From Brevibacillus panacihumi W25 (GTDB lineage: Bacteria; Bacillota; Bacilli; Brevibacillales; Brevibacillaceae), in the NCBI RefSeq assembly GCF_000503775.1, contig NZ_KI629785.1, positions 310,001 to 374,000 of the forward strand: a DNA stretch of 64,000 bases, given 5' to 3'. Under the pieces are notes generated by a model, which was not told the DNA's origin, made no database searches, and saw only the letters and a list, made by a program, of their open reading frames with translations. Position 1 is the first letter of the stretch; every line of letters starts with the position of its first letter. Both the position numbers and the translations under genes were made by a program. This document shows positions 18,445 to 29,556 of this stretch, one piece after another.

Positions 18445-19383
18445 TTACGTATTGGTGGAACCGGAATTACGCATCGATGCGCGCGGATGAGCAGTGTCGT
18501 ATACATGACGAAGCCGCTCCTTTGTCACATGTGTGTATACCTGTGTCGTCGAAATATTGACGTGCCCCAACAATTCCTGAACAACGCGAAGATCGGCGCC
18601 TCCGTTCAGCATATGGGTCGCAAATGTGTGACGAAATGTATGCGGTGATACACGCAGATGAAGCGCATAAGTCTCGACATATTTGTCCACGATCCGGCGA
18701 ACACTTCGATCCGATAACGGCTCTCCCCGGTAGTTCACGATCAGTCTGCCGTGGTCTTCCTTGCCCGCCATCAGCTTATCTCTTCCATATTCTAGGTATT
18801 GCCGAAGAATGTCACAAGCATAACTTCCGATTGGAACATATCGTTCTTTTGCGCCCTTTCCGTATACGAGGGCGACTCCCATAGATGGATTGACATCCTG
18901 TATCGTTAGCATGACCAATTCAGACACGCGCATGCCGCTTGCATAAAGCAGTTCAAAAATCAGTCGATCACGAATTCCCAATGGAGTAGTCATGTCGGGA
19001 AGGTCAAAAAACGCCTGCACTTCTTGCGGATACAAAAAGGAAGGGAGTTTCTTCTCCATTTTAGGAGTCGAGACCATTTGAAATGGATTCTGTTCCAACT
19101 GACCTTCACGCATTAAAAAACGACAAAGGCTGCGCAAACTGGAAAGCTTGCGGGCAATACTGCGACGGGAAAGCCCCTTTTTTGCCAAGTGTGCCAGGAA
19201 GGAGCGACCATGCAAATAAGAAACAGCAGCAAATGCAGTGATTTGGTGCTGTTCCATAAAAGCGACAAATTCTCGGATATCTGCCACGTATTGCTTCACC
19301 GTATGAGGAGAGGCGTTTTTTTCGATTCGCAAATAGCGAGTAAACATCAAAATCTCAGCTTGATATTGCGGCGAAGTGTCCAT
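18445..19383 (-). CDS. xerC: Site-specific tyrosine recombinase XerC (CodV)
   Basis: XerC resolves chromosome dimers with XerD at dif. The 312-residue protein has a SAM-like N-terminal domain and a catalytic domain with Arg in ASGMRVSEL, the [10 protein letters not shown] box, [16 protein letters not shown] and the nucleophilic Tyr within it. The ATG at 19383 is preceded by GAGGAGGG. Gene order places it in the codV position of the codY operon. Confidence 0.95.
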   Translation of the reverse strand: MDTSPQYQAEILMFTRYLRIEKNASPHTVKQYVADIREFVAFMEQHQITAFAAVSYLHGRSFLAHLAKKGLSRRSIARKLSSLRSLCRFLMREGQLEQNPFQMVSTPKMEKKLPSFLYPQEVQAFFDLPDMTTPLGIRDRLIFELLYASGMRVSELVMLTIQDVNPSMGVALVYGKGAKERYVPIGSYACDILRQYLEYGRDKLMAGKEDHGRLIVNYRGEPLSDRSVRRIVDKYVETYALHLRVSPHTFRHTFATHMLNGGADLRVVQELLGHVNISTTQVYTHVTKERLRHVYDTAHPRASMRNSGSTNT

Positions 19384-19456
19384 ATGGGATGCACCCTCCT
19401 CGAAGCACCTATATAGTAACACAGTGGAAAATCAGATTTCAATGCAAATTGTGTCG

Positions 19457-20758
19457 TTATTGTGTAAAATTCTGAATTGTATCTAGCGCCCGCTCAGCAA
19501 GTTTTTCGTTTTTCTCCCGTTTGTTCCGAATTCGCTCCGGCCACTCTGGAACCAGACCAAAATTGGCATTCATCGGTTGAAAATGGTTCGGATCTGCAGA
19601 GGTGATATACTTCGCCATACTGCCCATGATCGTCTCCGGTGGAAGGACTAACAGCTCCTCACCCTTGGCCAGTCTGGCAGCGTTCATCCCAGCCAGGAGG
19701 CCGGACGCGGCCGACTCCACATATCCTTCCACGCCTGTCATTTGACCGGCAAAGAACAAGGTATCGCGATCTTTATATTGGTAGGTCGGCTTCAACAGCT
19801 TCGGAGAGTTGATGAAGGTATTGCGGTGCATGACCCCGTAGCGGACGATCTCACAGTTCTCTAAACCGGGGATCAGGGAGAAGACTCGCTTTTGCTCCGG
19901 CCATTTCAGGTGAGTTTGAAAGCCAACGATATTATAAAGCGTCGCAGCACCATTGTCCTGTCGAAGCTGGACAACAGCGTACGGTTTCTTGCCGGTATGC
20001 GGATCGGTCAATCCGACTGGCTTCATTGGACCGAACAGCATGGTTTGGCGTCCTCGTTTGGCCATGACTTCGATGGGCATGCAGCCTTCAAAGAAGATCT
20101 CTTTTTCAAACTCCTTCAGCGGAACTGCCTCCGCCGCGATCAACTCGTCATAAAAACGATTGAACTCCTCTTCCGTCATCGGGCAATTCAGGTAAGCAGC
20201 CTCACCCTTGTCATAGCGGGAAGCCATGAATACCTTGCTCATATCAATCGATTCTTTTTCAATAATCGGAGCTGCGGCGTCGTAGAAGTACAGATAATCT
20301 TCACCTGTCAGGCGCTTCAACTCCTCCGATAATGCCGGAGAAGTGAGAGGGCCTGTCGCGATCACGACAATGCCGTCAGGAATGCGGGTGATCTCTTCTG
20401 TCATTACTTCGATCAGGGGATGATTGCGGACGGCATTCGTCACGTATTCCGCAAACTCGTGCCGATCCACCGCCAATGCTCCGCCTGCCGGGACCGCACA
20501 GCGATCAGCTGCACCGATTATCACAGAATTGAATCGACGCATTTCTTCCTTTAATACTCCGACCGCATTGGTCAGTGCATTGGCACGCAAGGAGTTGCTG
20601 CATACCAATTCCGCAAACTTGTCTGTATGATGCGCAGGCGTCTGCGTCTTTGGTCTCATTTCATATAATCGAACCGGAACCCCGGCCTGGGCGATCTGCC
20701 AAGCGGCTTCACTCCCAGCCAAGCCGGCTCCGACGACGGTAATCGCTGCTTGTGTCAT
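19457..20758 (-). CDS. trmFO: tRNA (uracil-54-C5) methyltransferase TrmFO (folate/FAD-dependent)
   Basis: TrmFO makes ribothymidine at position 54 of tRNA using methylene-tetrahydrofolate. The 433-residue product begins with an FAD-binding Rossmann motif ([13 protein letters not shown]) and has the conserved [15 protein letters not shown] block and [10 protein letters not shown]. The ATG at 20758 has a GGAGG nine bases upstream; an ATG at 20767 directly abuts it. It follows topA. Confidence 0.97.
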   Translation of the reverse strand: MTQAAITVVGAGLAGSEAAWQIAQAGVPVRLYEMRPKTQTPAHHTDKFAELVCSNSLRANALTNAVGVLKEEMRRFNSVIIGAADRCAVPAGGALAVDRHEFAEYVTNAVRNHPLIEVMTEEITRIPDGIVVIATGPLTSPALSEELKRLTGEDYLYFYDAAAPIIEKESIDMSKVFMASRYDKGEAAYLNCPMTEEEFNRFYDELIAAEAVPLKEFEKEIFFEGCMPIEVMAKRGRQTMLFGPMKPVGLTDPHTGKKPYAVVQLRQDNGAATLYNIVGFQTHLKWPEQKRVFSLIPGLENCEIVRYGVMHRNTFINSPKLLKPTYQYKDRDTLFFAGQMTGVEGYVESAASGLLAGMNAARLAKGEELLVLPPETIMGSMAKYITSADPNHFQPMNANFGLVPEWPERIRNKREKNEKLAERALDTIQNFTQ

Positions 20759-20791
20759 GCTGTCCATCCTCCAAGCCTATTGAAAATCACA

Positions 20792-22870
20792 TCAGGAGTC
20801 TGCTTCCTCCTGATAGTCACAATTCGTGCATACGATGCTGACACCCTGTTTTTTACGTTTCTTCTCGACGAGCATATGCGAGCATTTTGGACAAGGACGA
20901 GCAATTGGTTTGTCCCAAGAAACGAAATCACATTCCGGATAACGATTGCATCCATAGAAAATTCTGCTCTTCTTAGATTTACGTTCGATAATGGATCCAG
21001 TTTCACAGTTCGGGCACTTTACGCCAATTTCTTTGACGATTGCCTTCGTGTTCCTGCAATCCGGGAATCCCGAGCATGCCAAAAACTTTCCAAATCGGCC
21101 AAGCTTGTAGACCATCACACTGCCGCAGAGCTCGCAGTTCTCGTCCGACTCTTCATCTTTGATTTCGACTTCCTTCATCTCTTCCTCAGCGTAAGCGACT
21201 CGCTTGGCAAAATCATGATAGAACGAATCCAGAACCTTTACCCAGTCCGTGATCCCTTCCTCCACCGCATCCAGACCTGATTCCATTTTTGCCGTGAATT
21301 CAACGTCGAGGATTTCCGGGAAGAACTCTTCCATCAGTGTAATAATGATTTCGCCAAGTTCGGTAGGGACAAATCGCTTCTCTTCCAGTGCGACATAGCC
21401 GCGTTTTTGAACGGTTTCTAGCGTTGGCGCATACGTGGAAGGGCGTCCGATTCCTAGTTCCTCCAGAGTCTTGACGAGTCGAGCCTCCGAATAGCGCGGC
21501 GGTGGTTGAGTGAAGTGCTGATTCGGTTCCAATTCACGTGATTCCAGAATCTGGCCTTCCTCGATCGGCGGCAGGAAGCTCTCCTCTTCCGTGCCATCAT
21601 CATTTCCTTCAATATATACTTTCATAAAGCCCGGGAATTTCACCTTGGATCCCGTAGCCCGGAAGATCACTCCTCCCGCCTCAATATCAACGCTCATCGT
21701 GTCCAATACGGCAGAAGCCATTTGACTGGCGAGGAAACGCTCCCAGATCAAGCGATACAAGCGAAGCTGGTCACGCGAAAGAAATTGTTTGATTTCATCC
21801 GGTGTACGACTCACAGATGTCGGACGAATCGCTTCGTGGGCATCCTGAGCATTTTCTTTCTTGGCTTGGACGCGAGGTTCGGTCAAGATGTAGTCTTGGC
21901 CATACTTTTCGAGTATGTAGTCTTTCGCTTCCTTTTGCGCAGTCTCGGAGATGCGTGTCGAATCGGTACGCATATACGTAATCAAACCGACTGCGCCTTC
22001 CTTGCCTCCGACATCGATCCCTTCGTACAGCTCTTGCGCGATTCGCATGGTCTTGGCCGTACGGAAGTTCAATTTGCGGGCTGCTTCCTGCTGCAATGAA
22101 CTGGTGATGAATGGGGCTGCCGGGTTGCGTTTGCGCTCCCGCTTGGTCACCTTTTTCACAGTAAAGGGCTGGTCTTTGATTTTCTCGAAGACCTGCTTCA
22201 CATCATCTTCAGAGGAAAGCTCTACCTTCTCTTCCCCATATCCATAAAACTTAGCCTCAAATTCTTTGCCGTTGCTCAACAGCTTGCTTGCGATTGTCCA
22301 GTATTCTTCCGGAACGAACTGCTGGATCTCGCGTTCACGATCGATGATTAACTTTACAGTCACTGATTGAACGCGCCCCGCGCTCAAGCCTTTTCGTACT
22401 TTTTTCCAAAGGATCGGACTGATGTTGTATCCGACAAGCCGATCCAGAATACGCCGTGCCTGCTGGGCATTGACCAGGTCCATGTTGATGTGGCGCGGAT
22501 GCTTGAACGCCTCTTTGATGGCATCCTTGGTAATCTCGTTGAAGACGACGCGCAACGGCTGACTCATATCCAAGCCCAGGTATTGCGCCAGATGCCAGGC
22601 AATTGCTTCCCCTTCGCGATCCGGGTCAGCCGCCAGATAGACTTTTTTCACCTTTTTTGCAGCGTCCTTCAGGCTCTTTAATACGTCACCTTTGCCGCGA
22701 ATGGTTATGTATTTCGGTTCGAAAGACCGTGTCACGTCCACTCCCGTTTGGCTTTTAGGAAGGTCTCGCACATGGCCCATTGATGCTTTTACAATATATT
22801 TGCTGCCAAGGTATTTCCCGATGGTTTTCGCTTTCGCAGGGGATTCTACGATTACGAGCGTGTCAGCCAT
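20792..22870 (-). CDS. topA: DNA topoisomerase I
   Basis: This type IA topoisomerase (692 residues) relaxes negative supercoils. It has the N-terminal Toprim domain ([30 protein letters not shown]), the catalytic Tyr in [14 protein letters not shown] and three C-terminal zinc-ribbon units (CELCG...CRNT, CPNC...CDF, CPKC...CTNC). Length and order dprA-topA-trmFO match Bacillus. Confidence 0.98.
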   Translation of the reverse strand: MADTLVIVESPAKAKTIGKYLGSKYIVKASMGHVRDLPKSQTGVDVTRSFEPKYITIRGKGDVLKSLKDAAKKVKKVYLAADPDREGEAIAWHLAQYLGLDMSQPLRVVFNEITKDAIKEAFKHPRHINMDLVNAQQARRILDRLVGYNISPILWKKVRKGLSAGRVQSVTVKLIIDREREIQQFVPEEYWTIASKLLSNGKEFEAKFYGYGEEKVELSSEDDVKQVFEKIKDQPFTVKKVTKRERKRNPAAPFITSSLQQEAARKLNFRTAKTMRIAQELYEGIDVGGKEGAVGLITYMRTDSTRISETAQKEAKDYILEKYGQDYILTEPRVQAKKENAQDAHEAIRPTSVSRTPDEIKQFLSRDQLRLYRLIWERFLASQMASAVLDTMSVDIEAGGVIFRATGSKVKFPGFMKVYIEGNDDGTEEESFLPPIEEGQILESRELEPNQHFTQPPPRYSEARLVKTLEELGIGRPSTYAPTLETVQKRGYVALEEKRFVPTELGEIIITLMEEFFPEILDVEFTAKMESGLDAVEEGITDWVKVLDSFYHDFAKRVAYAEEEMKEVEIKDEESDENCELCGSVMVYKLGRFGKFLACSGFPDCRNTKAIVKEIGVKCPNCETGSIIERKSKKSRIFYGCNRYPECDFVSWDKPIARPCPKCSHMLVEKKRKKQGVSIVCTNCDYQEEADS

Positions 22871-22977
22871 TTTTTTCCTCCCCTTTTAGTAAGGAATCTC
22901 CCCTATTATTAATGATGCTAATTAGATTTGTCAAACACTTGAACGCGCAAATGGCGCATCAGATTGACAATGGGGAC

Positions 22978-24093
22978 CTATCGACGGGCATAATACCCAC
23001 CTGGGAGACAGGCAATATGCCCTTTCGCTTCTAATACCAGAAGTGTCTGATGCAGCATTCCTCTTTGGGATGCGGGAACTGCCTGCAGCAACTCATCGGT
23101 GTGAATGCCTTCTTCTGAAAGCTTTCGGTATACAATCATCTCTTCCTCTGACATCGACAAGATTCGTGTTCTTTCTATATTATTATCTGCTCCGAACGAG
23201 GATAAAATATGCTCCCACTCTTCCAGGATGTCACTGACTTTTGTCACGAGCTTGGCACCTTGCTTCAGCAGGTTATGCGGACCGGCACTCAACGCTGAAA
23301 AAATCGGTCCCGGGACTGCAAACACATCCTTTCCTTGCTCAAGCGCACAATCGGCCGTGATTAATGAACCGCTTCGCTCCGCCGCCTCCACGATTAGTAC
23401 GCCGGCACTCAATCCACTGATAATTCGGTTGCGCTCCGGAAATAGCCCTGGAATCGCCCGAGTGCCTGGAGGGTATTCAGAGATGAGCAGTTCCGTCAAC
23501 TCCATTTTTTGGTACAGTTTCCTATGCCCTGCCGGATAGACCTGATCGATCCCGCAGCCCATGACTCCGATCGTTCTGCCTCCGTTTTTTAAAGCTGTGT
23601 CATGCGCTTCCCCATCGATTCCATAGGCAAGGCCCGAGACGATCGTAAGCCCTGCATGCACCAATTCTTTCGTCAGGGTAGCGCATACGGCACGACCATA
23701 AGGTGACGGCTTGCGTGATCCTACTACCCCAATCGTTTTTTCCTCCAGGAGCAAAGTAGGGTCTCCTCGGTAAAAAAGGGCAAGAGGCGGATCCGGAATC
23801 TGCCGCAAACGCTCTGGGTAACCAGGATCGGTACAAGCCAGGAAGCGGATCTCCCTCTCTTCACGTTCACAAGCGAGCTGCTTCACGACCTCCATCGGTG
23901 ACTTTTTGACATTCGGCGGAAGAGTTGTGTCCTTTATTTTCAACAGGTGAAATAGATCTTCCCAATCCTCCAAGGCCGCTGCATACGATCCGTAGGTTTC
24001 ATAGATAGCACGGATTCGCTTGCGGCCAAGCCCCGGAATCATGATCAGGAAATAGAGTATGTCCCGCTCCCGGGTGGTCAGATCGTTCATCAT
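22978..24093 (-). CDS. dprA: DNA-processing protein DprA
   Basis: DprA loads RecA on incoming single-stranded DNA during transformation. The 371-residue product has an N-terminal SAM-like region (IPGLGRKRIRAIY), a Rossmann-like core (VGSRKPSPYGR, VSGLAYGIDGEAHD, ERNRIISGLS) and a C-terminal winged helix. The ATG at 24093 has AAGGAG six bases upstream. With comM at 37935, it points to natural competence functions. Confidence 0.96.
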   Translation of the reverse strand: MMNDLTTRERDILYFLIMIPGLGRKRIRAIYETYGSYAAALEDWEDLFHLLKIKDTTLPPNVKKSPMEVVKQLACEREEREIRFLACTDPGYPERLRQIPDPPLALFYRGDPTLLLEEKTIGVVGSRKPSPYGRAVCATLTKELVHAGLTIVSGLAYGIDGEAHDTALKNGGRTIGVMGCGIDQVYPAGHRKLYQKMELTELLISEYPPGTRAIPGLFPERNRIISGLSAGVLIVEAAERSGSLITADCALEQGKDVFAVPGPIFSALSAGPHNLLKQGAKLVTKVSDILEEWEHILSSFGADNNIERTRILSMSEEEMIVYRKLSEEGIHTDELLQAVPASQRGMLHQTLLVLEAKGHIACLPGGYYARR

Positions 24094-24173
24094 CCATCTC
24101 TCCTTCGTCAATGACTGGATTTCTTGACGTCATTGTACTCCAGCACATTGTAGCGAAAGACAAAGGAGGTGTT

Positions 24174-24217
24174 CAAAAAAAGTAAAGACGGACCTGCATA
24201 GCAAGTCCGCCTTTACT
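24174..24217 (-). terminator. Terminator after sucD
   Basis: An AGTAAAG-CGGAC stem with a 12-base loop is followed by a run of seven U residues on the minus strand, just downstream of the sucD stop codon. Confidence 0.9.
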
Positions 24218-24232
24218 CATATGTTGGTCGAC

Positions 24233-25135
24233 TTATTTCGACATTACTTTATCCAGCATGCCGCGCTCTTTCAACACTTCTACCAGCGTTTCACCGATGG
24301 CAGCAGGTGTTTTTGCTACGCGAACACCGCAAGATTCCAGCTTCGCGATTTTCTCAGCAGCTGTACCTTTTCCGCCGGAAATGATCGCACCAGCATGGCC
24401 CATGCGTTTTCCTGGAGGCGCTGTTTGACCGCCGATGAAGCCTACTACTGGCTTCTTCATGTTGGCTGCGATCCAGTCAGCTGCTTCCTCTTCTGCAGTA
24501 CCACCGATTTCACCAATCATGATAACTGCTTCTGTGTCTGGGTCTTCGTTGAACATTTTCAGAACATCGATGAACTCCATCCCTTTTACAGGGTCCCCAC
24601 CGATACCTACTGCAGTGGATTGACCGATGCCGCGAGTAGAGGTTTGGTGAACCGCTTCATAAGTCAGGGTACCAGAGCGGGATACGATACCCACTTTACC
24701 TGGAGTATGGATGTAGCCTGGCATGATACCGATTTTGCACTCGCCTGGTGTGATAACGCCTGGGCAGTTAGGACCAATCAGTTTGGTTTTCTTGCCTTCC
24801 ATGTAGCGTTTTACTTTCACCATGTCGAGGACTGGGATACCCTCTGTGATACAGATTACGAGGTCCAGCTCAGCGTCAACTGCTTCCATGATCGCATCTG
24901 CTGCGAAAGGAGGAGCTACGTAGATAACAGATGCATTCGCGCCTGTTTTTTCTACTGCTTCCGCTACGGTATTGAAAATCGGAATACCGTCTACTTCTGT
25001 GCCACCTTTACCAGGTGTTACACCGCCCACCATTTGCGTACCGTATTCAACAGCACCGCGAGTGTGGAACAAACCAGTAGCACCGGTGATCCCTTGTGTA
25101 ATCACTTTTGTATGTTTATTAACGAGAATACTCAT
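24233..25135 (-). CDS. sucD: Succinyl-CoA synthetase alpha subunit (ADP-forming)
   Basis: SucD catalyses the phospho-enzyme half of succinate plus CoA plus ATP interconversion in the TCA cycle. The 300 residues carry the CoA-binding Rossmann fold ([18 protein letters not shown]), the [16 protein letters not shown] block and the phosphorylated His in [16 protein letters not shown]. It lies 43 bp after sucC. Confidence 0.98.
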   Translation of the reverse strand: MSILVNKHTKVITQGITGATGLFHTRGAVEYGTQMVGGVTPGKGGTEVDGIPIFNTVAEAVEKTGANASVIYVAPPFAADAIMEAVDAELDLVICITEGIPVLDMVKVKRYMEGKKTKLIGPNCPGVITPGECKIGIMPGYIHTPGKVGIVSRSGTLTYEAVHQTSTRGIGQSTAVGIGGDPVKGMEFIDVLKMFNEDPDTEAVIMIGEIGGTAEEEAADWIAANMKKPVVGFIGGQTAPPGKRMGHAGAIISGGKGTAAEKIAKLESCGVRVAKTPAAIGETLVEVLKERGMLDKVMSK

Positions 25136-25178
25136 CGCGTATTTTTCCCACCTTTTTTAACGTATCTGATCGACTTGT

Positions 25179-26339
25179 TTACTTCACCAAAGATACGATT
25201 TTCTCAGCGCCATCAGCCATGGATTCAGCAGCTACGATGTTCAAACCAGACTCGTTGAGAATTTTCTTTCCGAGTTCCACGTTGGTGCCTTCGAGGCGAA
25301 CAACCAGTGGTTTGTCCAATTTGATTTGTTTCGCTGCATTCACAACGCCATTTGCAATGACGTCACATTTCATGATGCCGCCGAAGATGTTGACAAAAAT
25401 ACCTTTTACTTTTTCATCGCGAAGAATGATTTTGAAAGCCTCAGTAACTTTTTCTTCAGTAGCTCCGCCACCAACGTCAAGGAAGTTAGCTGGGTCGCCA
25501 CCGTAGAATTTCACGATGTCCATTGTAGCCATCGCCAGACCTGCGCCGTTTACCATGCAACCGATGTTGCCATCGAGCGCGATGTATGCCAGGTCAAATT
25601 TGGAAGCTTCGATTTCCTTCTCGTCTTCTTCATCCAGGTCGCGCAGCGCTACGATGTCAGGGTGACGATAGAGCGCGTTGCTGTCGAAGTTCAGTTTGGC
25701 ATCCAATGCCATTACTTCACCGTCGCCAGTTACAACGAGTGGGTTAATTTCTGCAATAGAGCAATCTTTTTCAACGAAAGCTTGGTAGAGGCTCATCATG
25801 AACTTCGCTGCTTTGTTGATCAGCTCTTTCGGAATATTGATCGCATAAGCCAGTCTGCGCGCTTGGAAAGCATTCAGACCAGTTACCGGGTCGATTACTT
25901 CTTTGAAGATTTTTTCTGGAGTGCGTTCAGCTACTTCTTCAATCTCTGTACCGCCCTCTTCAGAAGCCATCATGACGACGCTGCCTGTTGCACGGTCAAC
26001 GACGACACCAACGTAGTATTCCTTTTTGATGTCGCAGCCTTGTTCGATCAGAAGGCGTTTTACTTCTTTACCTTCTGGTCCTGTTTGGTGGGTGACGAGC
26101 ACTTTACCCAGAATTTCTTGGGCGTATGTACGCACCTCGTCAAGATTTTTCGCAACTTTTACGCCGCCTGCTTTACCGCGTCCACCTGCATGAATCTGAG
26201 CTTTTACTACATTGACTTGAGTACCGAGTGCTTTGGCAGCTTCCACTGCCTCTTCCACTGTAAAGGCAACGCGGCCTTCAGGGACTTTTACACCGTACTG
26301 TTTAAGTATCTCTTTACCTTGATACTCATGAATGTTCAT
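25179..26339 (-). CDS. sucC: Succinyl-CoA synthetase beta subunit (ADP-forming)
   Basis: SucC is the ATP-grasp subunit. The 386 residues begin [17 protein letters not shown], include [24 protein letters not shown] and [13 protein letters not shown], and have the usual length. It forms an operon with sucD. The 184 bp upstream to 26523 hold the likely promoter, but no convincing -35/-10 pair was identified. Confidence 0.98.
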   Translation of the reverse strand: MNIHEYQGKEILKQYGVKVPEGRVAFTVEEAVEAAKALGTQVNVVKAQIHAGGRGKAGGVKVAKNLDEVRTYAQEILGKVLVTHQTGPEGKEVKRLLIEQGCDIKKEYYVGVVVDRATGSVVMMASEEGGTEIEEVAERTPEKIFKEVIDPVTGLNAFQARRLAYAINIPKELINKAAKFMMSLYQAFVEKDCSIAEINPLVVTGDGEVMALDAKLNFDSNALYRHPDIVALRDLDEEDEKEIEASKFDLAYIALDGNIGCMVNGAGLAMATMDIVKFYGGDPANFLDVGGGATEEKVTEAFKIILRDEKVKGIFVNIFGGIMKCDVIANGVVNAAKQIKLDKPLVVRLEGTNVELGKKILNESGLNIVAAESMADGAEKIVSLVK

Positions 26340-26523
26340 TCTCCATCCTCCTATGGCAGATAAAGATCGGCAGGTATTTTGACGGGACTATAAAAAATCT
26401 GTCCCAGTCAAATCCTCCACTATCAGTGCAACAGTTCTATTCTACGACAAAACTTGCAAAAGTGGTAGTAATATGTTTCTCATTTATCCTCACCAATAAA
26501 GTTCTTATTCATGAGTCCATTCC

Positions 26524-27579
26524 TCATTTTCCAGACGAATCAAGGAGTTTCAGAATATACTGGTCAGCCTGATTATGAGAAAACCACGACTTTTCTACTT
26601 GAAAGTATTGTGGATAAAAAATGACGGAACGTGTCGAATCTCCGGTGACAAAATGCAAGACAAGGCGAGGCTTGCCTGGCTGGGAAGGAGCTTCTGGCAA
26701 CGAAGTAGCGCCTTTGATCGAACGCACGATTTCGTGAGCCATCCCCTGCTTGATGGTAGTAGCTGTCAGGTCGATTTCTTTGTTCTCCATCTGCTCCGTC
26801 CCTGTCGCTTCGACTCGCAGCTTCGTCGCTTTGAACAGCTTCTCCAACGAATCTTCGGCTTTCTCCCTTGGAGGCAACAAAGAAGTCAATTGCGAAAACA
26901 AAGAACCCTCCACATGGAAGATATGCGTCTCTCTTCCAAACGGGATCGAGATGAGAGTCGGCGTCAGAACGGTGACTTCCATGGCTCTTTCGTTTGAATG
27001 GATCCTCATCCGGTAGTAGGGATGCAGCGGATATTGTCTTTTTCCTTGCTCACGTTCTGGAACCGCTTCGCGAAGGATTTGTTTTACGGCGTCCCGCTCA
27101 GAGTCCAGCAATAATTTGGTCGAGGAAAGATCCTCAGCAGTGAGGAAAATACTGTTCACCTCCTGCGAGATAATTCCGATGCCGGTCTGGCGGTGTATCC
27201 AGTCATAAAAACGGATGGCTCCGGGGCCTCGAAACGTTCGATCCCCGTACTGACTAGCTTTTTCACCAACCGACACAACCAGCGGCGCTAGATTTTTTCT
27301 GTACAATACCAGTGTAAAGCGCACATCCTCTTGTTTTAACGAATCAGGCGATTCTTCCAGTTCGTTTCCTTGCTCGGCAAGTTCTTTGAGAAAAACAGGC
27401 ATATGTAGAGGAATTTCCTGCCCATCCGTAGACATGACAGTCACCTTTTCCACTGCACCCAGTTCTGTTTCGATACTCCCTCTCATGTCAGATCGGATTG
27501 TCTAATCCTGAGAGCAGCCTGTCACCAATAAACCAGCTACCAGTATACGAAACAGGTAAGCACGAAAAGACGATTTCAT
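26524..27579 (-). pseudogene. Lipoprotein gene interrupted by an in-frame TAG at codon 26
   Basis: An ATG at 27579 with GGGAGG eight bases upstream opens a classical lipoprotein signal peptide: basic N-terminus, hydrophobic core and lipobox LVTGC (Cys at codon 22). A TAG at 27504-27502 then stops the frame after SQD. The same frame continues for 326 codons to 26524 with no further stop. The ATG at 27486 inside it has no Shine-Dalgarno sequence. The C-terminal 320 residues match no family I can name; position after sucC gives no functional clue. A sequencing error is the alternative to a real nonsense mutation. Confidence 0.75.
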
Positions 27580-27620
27580 GCATCCAGCCTCCCTTGCGTG
27601 CGCATAGTACACTGCATTTG

Positions 27621-28514
27621 CTACAGAAGCCCCAATCGACGGCTAATCTCACTGCCCAGCTTGCGCTTCACGTAAATCTCCCCGATCTGATGCGGATCTT
27701 TTACTAGGACAGATCGATTATTGGTCCGAATGACCACGTACTTTTCCCCATTTTTATCCAAACCACAAATTAATTCGGAGGATACCTCGACAAAAATTGC
27801 CACGACGTATTTATCCAGGACTTTCTTCAAGGAAATTTTCGGAAATGGCGTGAGGAAGGGCGTTGTTTTGTCCTGTATGTATTGCGTGATAGCCAAGAGA
27901 TACTTATCCGGGTCCCCGTACTGTTCAATTTCGTGATTAACGCCAACAATCTCCCCTTCATCCGTGATGCCAAGGAACAGATTCCCATTGTTAGAATTGG
28001 CAAATGCCACAACCGTTTTGATAATGCCGCTTTTGGACAGCAGAAAATCACGCTTGAACTCAATCATATCATTTTCGCCCAATTGTGTAGCTACCTGAGG
28101 ATCCTCGACGCGGCCTAAATAGCGGAATCGGCTGATCGCTCCCAAACGATACACATATTCTTCAAAAATATCGGCTGGAAGCGAGATGTCTTCCAAGACA
28201 GCATCTGTATTCTGCCAAAGTTTGTAAGTTTGAGGTGAAAAACACATATCAAAAAGAACAATATTTCCAAGTGAACGGATGTTCATTCCGATTGAAGCAG
28301 GTTTCTGCGGCAATACTTGGTAAGGTGTCTCCCCTTGGGCCAGAAGCACACCCGCATAAATCAAGGTATCAAAATAATGGCGGGGCAACGTGGCCTTGTG
28401 CTTCAACAAATCGCGGTCATGGCTAGACGGTGTCGTCCCTTGATACAGGTCAAAGTTGACCTTCTCTTCATCCAAAGAGAGGACGACAGCTATAAATGAA
28501 TATTGTTGGCGCAT
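27621..28514 (-). CDS. AlbA_2 (Schlafen-like) domain protein
   Basis: The 297-residue protein carries an AlbA_2/Schlafen-type putative nucleic-acid-binding domain (about residues 155-265): IEFKRDFLLSKSGIIKTVVA, FANSNNGNLFLGITDEGEI, and the late FVEVSSELICGLD. The N-terminal 150 residues are not recognised. ATG at 28514 with GAGGG ten bases upstream is chosen. Substrate and role are unknown; AlbA_2 proteins appear in regulators and in phage-defence contexts. Confidence 0.75.
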   Translation of the reverse strand: MRQQYSFIAVVLSLDEEKVNFDLYQGTTPSSHDRDLLKHKATLPRHYFDTLIYAGVLLAQGETPYQVLPQKPASIGMNIRSLGNIVLFDMCFSPQTYKLWQNTDAVLEDISLPADIFEEYVYRLGAISRFRYLGRVEDPQVATQLGENDMIEFKRDFLLSKSGIIKTVVAFANSNNGNLFLGITDEGEIVGVNHEIEQYGDPDKYLLAITQYIQDKTTPFLTPFPKISLKKVLDKYVVAIFVEVSSELICGLDKNGEKYVVIRTNNRSVLVKDPHQIGEIYVKRKLGSEISRRLGLL

Positions 28515-28633
28515 GGTTTCCCTCGATTTCACGTTTTGGCTTCTCAATTGTTGGTCATATTTTAACGCAATTCTCCAGCAATTGACTAGTCATTTCTCAC
28601 TATTGACCGCTTTAGACCTAATACAAAAGTACT

Positions 28634-28674
28634 AAAAAAGCGAGTGACACTCCCAAATTAAGAGGGTCACTCGC
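28634..28674 (-). terminator. Terminator after SCP2 gene
   Basis: Perfect 9-base arms GCGAGTGAC/GTCACTCGC (28640-28648, 28666-28674) precede a U-tract on the minus strand. Confidence 0.85.
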
Positions 28675-28704
28675 CTTATGCGGACAATATTCCATTCAGT
28701 TTTT

Positions 28705-29037
28705 TCAGGATTGATAGGTCTGCAATATCGTTTGCAATGTAAGGGAAAGGCCCATTGCCCCCTTAATCTTCAGTTTCCCCATCATAAAAGCGGTAGTCGG
28801 ATTTAATTTTCCATGAACGAGCTTGATAAAATTCTCGTCGGAGAGCTCCAATGTACAACCCGCTTCTTCTGTGGCTTCCTTTGTATATGTAGCTCGACTA
28901 TTCTCAATTTTCACCTGATAAGTACCGCCATCCGCTCCACTCAATTGAAAGTGGTAAACCGCCGTCATTCCTTCGATCCCATGAGGATTTGAGTTTATTT
29001 TTTCCAACAGATTCGCAATGGTTTGTTCTACCGACAT
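28705..29037 (-). CDS. SCP2 sterol-binding domain protein
   Basis: This 110-residue single-domain protein fits the SCP2 fold: an N-terminal helix, then YHFQLSGADGGTYQVKIEN and the C-terminal LVHGKLNPTTAFMMGKLKIKG, which is the SCP2 signature. Bacterial stand-alone SCP2 proteins bind lipids or fatty acyl groups. It is followed by its own terminator, so it is probably a single-gene unit. Confidence 0.88.
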   Translation of the reverse strand: MSVEQTIANLLEKINSNPHGIEGMTAVYHFQLSGADGGTYQVKIENSRATYTKEATEEAGCTLELSDENFIKLVHGKLNPTTAFMMGKLKIKGAMGLSLTLQTILQTYQS

Positions 29038-29070
29038 GTCAACGCCTCCTATCTGGTATCCGCTCCCGAT

Positions 29071-29096
29071 AAAGAAAGAGCCGGGAAGCCCCGGCT
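29071..29096 (-). terminator. Terminator overlapping the ybjQ-like stop codon
   Basis: AGCCGGG/CCCGGCT arms with a short loop, followed by CTTTCTTT on the minus strand, overlap the stop codon of the upstream gene. Confidence 0.75.
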
Positions 29097-29410
29097 TATT
29101 TCACTCTTACAGCAGTGCCTGTCGCAATGACCATCATCATGCCTTCTCGCAGCGTTTCAAAGTCGAGATCGACACCAATGACAGCGTTGGCACCCAAAGA
29201 ACGGGCTTTTTCGGTCATCTCTCGCAGAGCCAGCTCGCGGCCCTCGGACAGTTTGCTTTCATAGGATCCGCTTCTGCCTCCGATGATGTCGGTGATCCCA
29301 GCTAGAAAATCACGGACTACGTTCGCCCCCATGATTACCTCGCCACTGACGATACCCAGATATTCCGTTACTTCTTTCCCTTGCAGGGTGTTGGTTGTTG
29401 ATACAATCAT
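29096..29410 (-). CDS. YbjQ/UPF0145 family protein
   Basis: This 104-residue protein has the family pattern: [45 protein letters not shown] and the [10 protein letters not shown] end. UPF0145 (DUF74) proteins form pentamers of unknown function. The gene starts with ATG at 29410 after a GAGG sequence and stands alone. Confidence 0.9.
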   Translation of the reverse strand: MIVSTTNTLQGKEVTEYLGIVSGEVIMGANVVRDFLAGITDIIGGRSGSYESKLSEGRELALREMTEKARSLGANAVIGVDLDFETLREGMMMVIATGTAVRVK

Positions 29411-29556
29411 ATTTGCAGCCTCCTCAACTTATCAGTCATTCTATTCTTTACTACGATTGAAAAACAATCCAGTTTCATTGCATTGACTTCATCCATTATC
29501 CAAAAGTGTATGTTTTGCGGGCAATCCCTATTCCCCGTCATGTCTCGGGTTCTTCC

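Noticed and set aside
24221..26363. Long plus-strand frames opposite sucD and sucC
   Set aside because: Shadows of conserved genes; no starts with Shine-Dalgarno support and no recognisable motifs.
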